Assembly (NCBI GenBank): GCA_016781635.1
Contig: JADDPY010000547.1
Span: forward strand, 1-6,596
Reading direction: 5' to 3'
Length of the DNA stretch: 6,596 nt
Origin: Rubrobacter sp.
Lineage (GTDB): Bacteria > Actinomycetota > Rubrobacteria > Rubrobacterales > Rubrobacteraceae
Within the stretch, counting starts at the first letter, position 1, and the number at the start of each line of letters is the position of its first letter. Shown here one piece after another: positions 5,919-6,596 of this stretch. Position numbers and translations under genes: made by a program. The notes beneath the pieces are model-generated. The model made no database searches, had not been told where the DNA came from, and saw only the letters and a program-made list of their open reading frames with translations.

Positions 5919-5937
5919 CCGGAGGCTCCGCCGTCGT

Positions 5938-5970
5938 TTCCGCTGTTGGTTACGTCATAATTCCGCTGTT
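5938..5970. repeat. Two 10-bp direct repeats 23 bp apart, candidate operator
   Basis: TTCCGCTGTT occurs at 5938-5947 and again, identically, at 5961-5970, a period of 23 bases (about two helical turns). The spacer contains TTACGTCATAA, an imperfect palindrome. The pair sits 20-52 bases upstream of the HTH gene start, where its product would bind to control its own operon. An iteron-like role in replication is possible, but two copies are few. Confidence 0.4.
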
Positions 5971-6049
5971 TCATGCCGCCACAGTAGTGCAACAAGAAGG
6001 GTAGAGATAGAGCGAATTCCGGCAGGCGCAAGATGTAGGGGCAGTAGCG

Positions 6050-6193
6050 TTACGGAACCGCACCGAGAATGCGTTCGATAACCTTGGACCAGAAGTAGAG
6101 GTAGAACCCGGAGACTTTTTCGTAAGAGAGGCGTAAAGTAAAAGATGAGGGCGCTCGAATCGAACGCCCCCCACTTTGACCAGCGCTCTCCAT
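6050..6193 (-). CDS. 47-residue small protein frame with ideal ribosome-binding site
   Basis: ATG 6191-6193 to TAA 6050-6052 encodes 47 residues. AGGAGG (minus strand, 6200-6205) lies six bases before the ATG, an ideal spacing. The product begins polar and basic (MESAGQSGGRSIRAPSSF) and ends in an aromatic, partly hydrophobic stretch (YEKVSGFYLYFWSKVIERIL), which could be an amphipathic or membrane-associated helix. Against it, the frame crosses a terminator-like hairpin (6149-6169) and a tRNA-like stretch, so the ribosome-binding site could be coincidence in a G-rich RNA. No family recognised. Confidence 0.35.
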   Translation of the reverse strand: MESAGQSGGRSIRAPSSFTLRLSYEKVSGFYLYFWSKVIERILGAVP

Positions 6194-6217
6194 TACCCCC
6201 CTCCTGAGGGCGCTGGT
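6147..6217 (-). ncRNA. Candidate structured RNA with two hairpins and T-rich end
   Basis: On the minus strand, ACCAGCGCCCT (6217-6207) pairs with AGAGCGCTGGT (6189-6179), ten of eleven positions, leaving a 17-base loop that contains AGGAGG just before the ATG at 6193. Downstream, GGGCGTTCG and CGAGCGCCC (6169-6149) form a nine-pair stem with a three-base loop and one wobble, followed by TCATCTTTTACTTT. The second stem also contains GTTCGATTC, the tRNA T-loop consensus, and 6203-6147 has acceptor-like ends, but at 57 bases it is too short and mispaired for a working tRNA. It may be a regulatory leader with terminator, a small RNA or a degenerate tRNA. Confidence 0.35.
6149..6169 (-). terminator. 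Nine-pair hairpin followed by a T-rich tract
   Basis: GGGCGTTCG-ATT-CGAGCGCCC on the minus strand, with a single G-T wobble, is followed by TCATCTTTTACTTT (6148-6135). This is the most classical rho-independent layout in the window, though the T run is broken. It would end a minus-strand transcript coming from the right before it reaches the HTH operon. Confidence 0.45.
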
Positions 6218-6535
6218 GTTGCTTTGTAGCATGTCTGCTTGGTGATAGCTAGGGTGGGTTAGCTACTCCATGTGCTGAGACCATTCGGAGGAGCTGTCAG
6301 CGTCCTCGGAGAGGCCCCAGGCTGGAGTGTGGGTAGCATCCGGACGGGATCGTCCGTCAGGTGCACCATGACGAAGAGTTCCCGTTGCCGTACGAATGCG
6401 GAGGATCGTGCGTCGATGAACCGGGGCTCCGGCGCGAGACGGCTCGGACCCCGACCCGCACGACGACGACGATCGGGCTCGGGTGATCCTCCGCGCCGCC
6501 GCTCTCGTAACCTTCTTTACTAGCCAACGACCCCC

Positions 6536-6551
6536 GAGGATTCGAGGATTC
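6536..6551 (+). repeat. Tandem octamer GAGGATTC x2 containing the ribosome-binding site
   Basis: GAGGATTC is repeated head to tail at 6536-6543 and 6544-6551, directly before the ATG at 6555. The GAGG of the second copy is seven bases from that ATG and is the likely Shine-Dalgarno. Duplication of the site could be chance slippage or a binding site that controls translation. Confidence 0.5.
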
Positions 6552-6554
6552 CCT

Positions 6555-6596
6555 ATGAAGAACCTGCGCCCGAACCTCCACCGCGCGGAGACGCGC
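6555..6596 (+). CDS. Start of a gene cut by the right window edge
   Basis: ATG 6555 opens a frame that runs off the window after 14 codons (MKNLRPNLHRAETR). A GAGG lies seven bases upstream and no other start competes. The peptide is basic and too short to identify. The gene points away from the minus-strand HTH operon, so the roughly 630 bases between them may hold divergent promoters. Confidence 0.45.
   Translation, partial: MKNLRPNLHRAETR

Larger units (their letters stand above)
5919..6554. other. Upstream regulatory and structured region without a long gene
   Basis: No gene longer than 47 codons is convincing. Contents, in order, are a possible 24-codon leader frame on the minus strand (5900-5974, MKQRNYDVTNSGNDGG and on) overlapping the HTH gene start; the 23-bp-spaced repeats; the structured segment 6147-6217 with a small frame; TAGCTA repeated at 6246-6251 and 6260-6265; a CGGACG/CGTCCG hairpin at 6341-6356; a GAC-type run near 6457-6469; and the tandem octamer at 6536-6551. 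A plus-strand frame at about 6334-6486 (DGIVRQVHHDEEFPLPYECG) reads slightly like protein but has no start. Confidence 0.4.

Noticed and set aside
5900..5974. 24-codon frame overlapping the HTH gene start, as an attenuator leader
   Set aside because: Weak ribosome-binding site and no terminator or antiterminator pair visible; kept only as a remark.
6147..6203. Functional tRNA gene on the minus strand
   Set aside because: The T-loop consensus and acceptor-like ends are present, but the length is 57 bases, the T stem is mispaired and no proper anticodon arm forms.
1..6596. CRISPR array
   Set aside because: No regularly spaced repeat of 20 bases or more was seen anywhere in the window.

Overview
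This 6.6 kb window is GC-rich (the 4.2-5.0 kb part is visibly less so), with GTG and ATG starts and GC-biased third codon positions. The style suggests a high-GC actinobacterium, perhaps a Rubrobacter-like lineage. That is an inference from composition, codon use and a Gram-positive-type membrane tail, not a proven assignment. The gene set (ImmA/IrrE protease, small serine recombinase, AlbA_2/Schlafen-type protein, HTH plus coiled-coil protein, several orphan and broken reading frames) fits an accessory region such as a plasmid, genomic island or decaying mobile element. No housekeeping gene is present.

Layout. (1) Bases 1-1060, plus strand: the C-terminal part of an ImmA/IrrE (DUF955) metallopeptidase that runs off the left edge, a strong hairpin over its stop codon, then a small single-pass membrane protein. 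(2) Bases 1061-1550: no intact gene, but a reverse-strand stretch at 1224-1415 reads like real protein and lacks a good start, so it looks like a gene remnant. (3) Bases 1551-3589, minus strand: a likely leaderless promoter, a small serine recombinase, and, with zero bases between stop and start, a 477-residue protein with an N-terminal AlbA_2 domain and an unrecognised C-terminal half. (4) Bases 3590-4172: mostly non-coding, with an 11-bp hairpin terminator and a 31-codon minus-strand reading frame that looks like the membrane tail of a wall-anchored protein. (5) Bases 4173-5918, minus strand: an apparent three-gene operon made of an HTH plus coiled-coil protein, a 113-residue orphan and a two-helix C-terminal membrane protein whose gene carries a one-base frameshift. 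The first two share a WWxRxFG-type C-terminus. (6) Bases 5919-6596: two 10-bp direct repeats 23 bp apart just upstream of the operon, a structured segment at 6147-6217 (paired hairpins, tRNA-like T-loop sequence, ideal ribosome-binding site and a 47-codon frame), and the first 14 codons of a plus-strand gene cut by the right edge.

Two units may work together. The recombinase and AlbA_2 gene are almost certainly co-transcribed. The HTH, 113-residue and membrane-protein genes form the best candidate for an undescribed cassette: a DNA-binding coiled-coil protein, a protein sharing its C-terminal tail, and a membrane partner. No function can be assigned from sequence alone.
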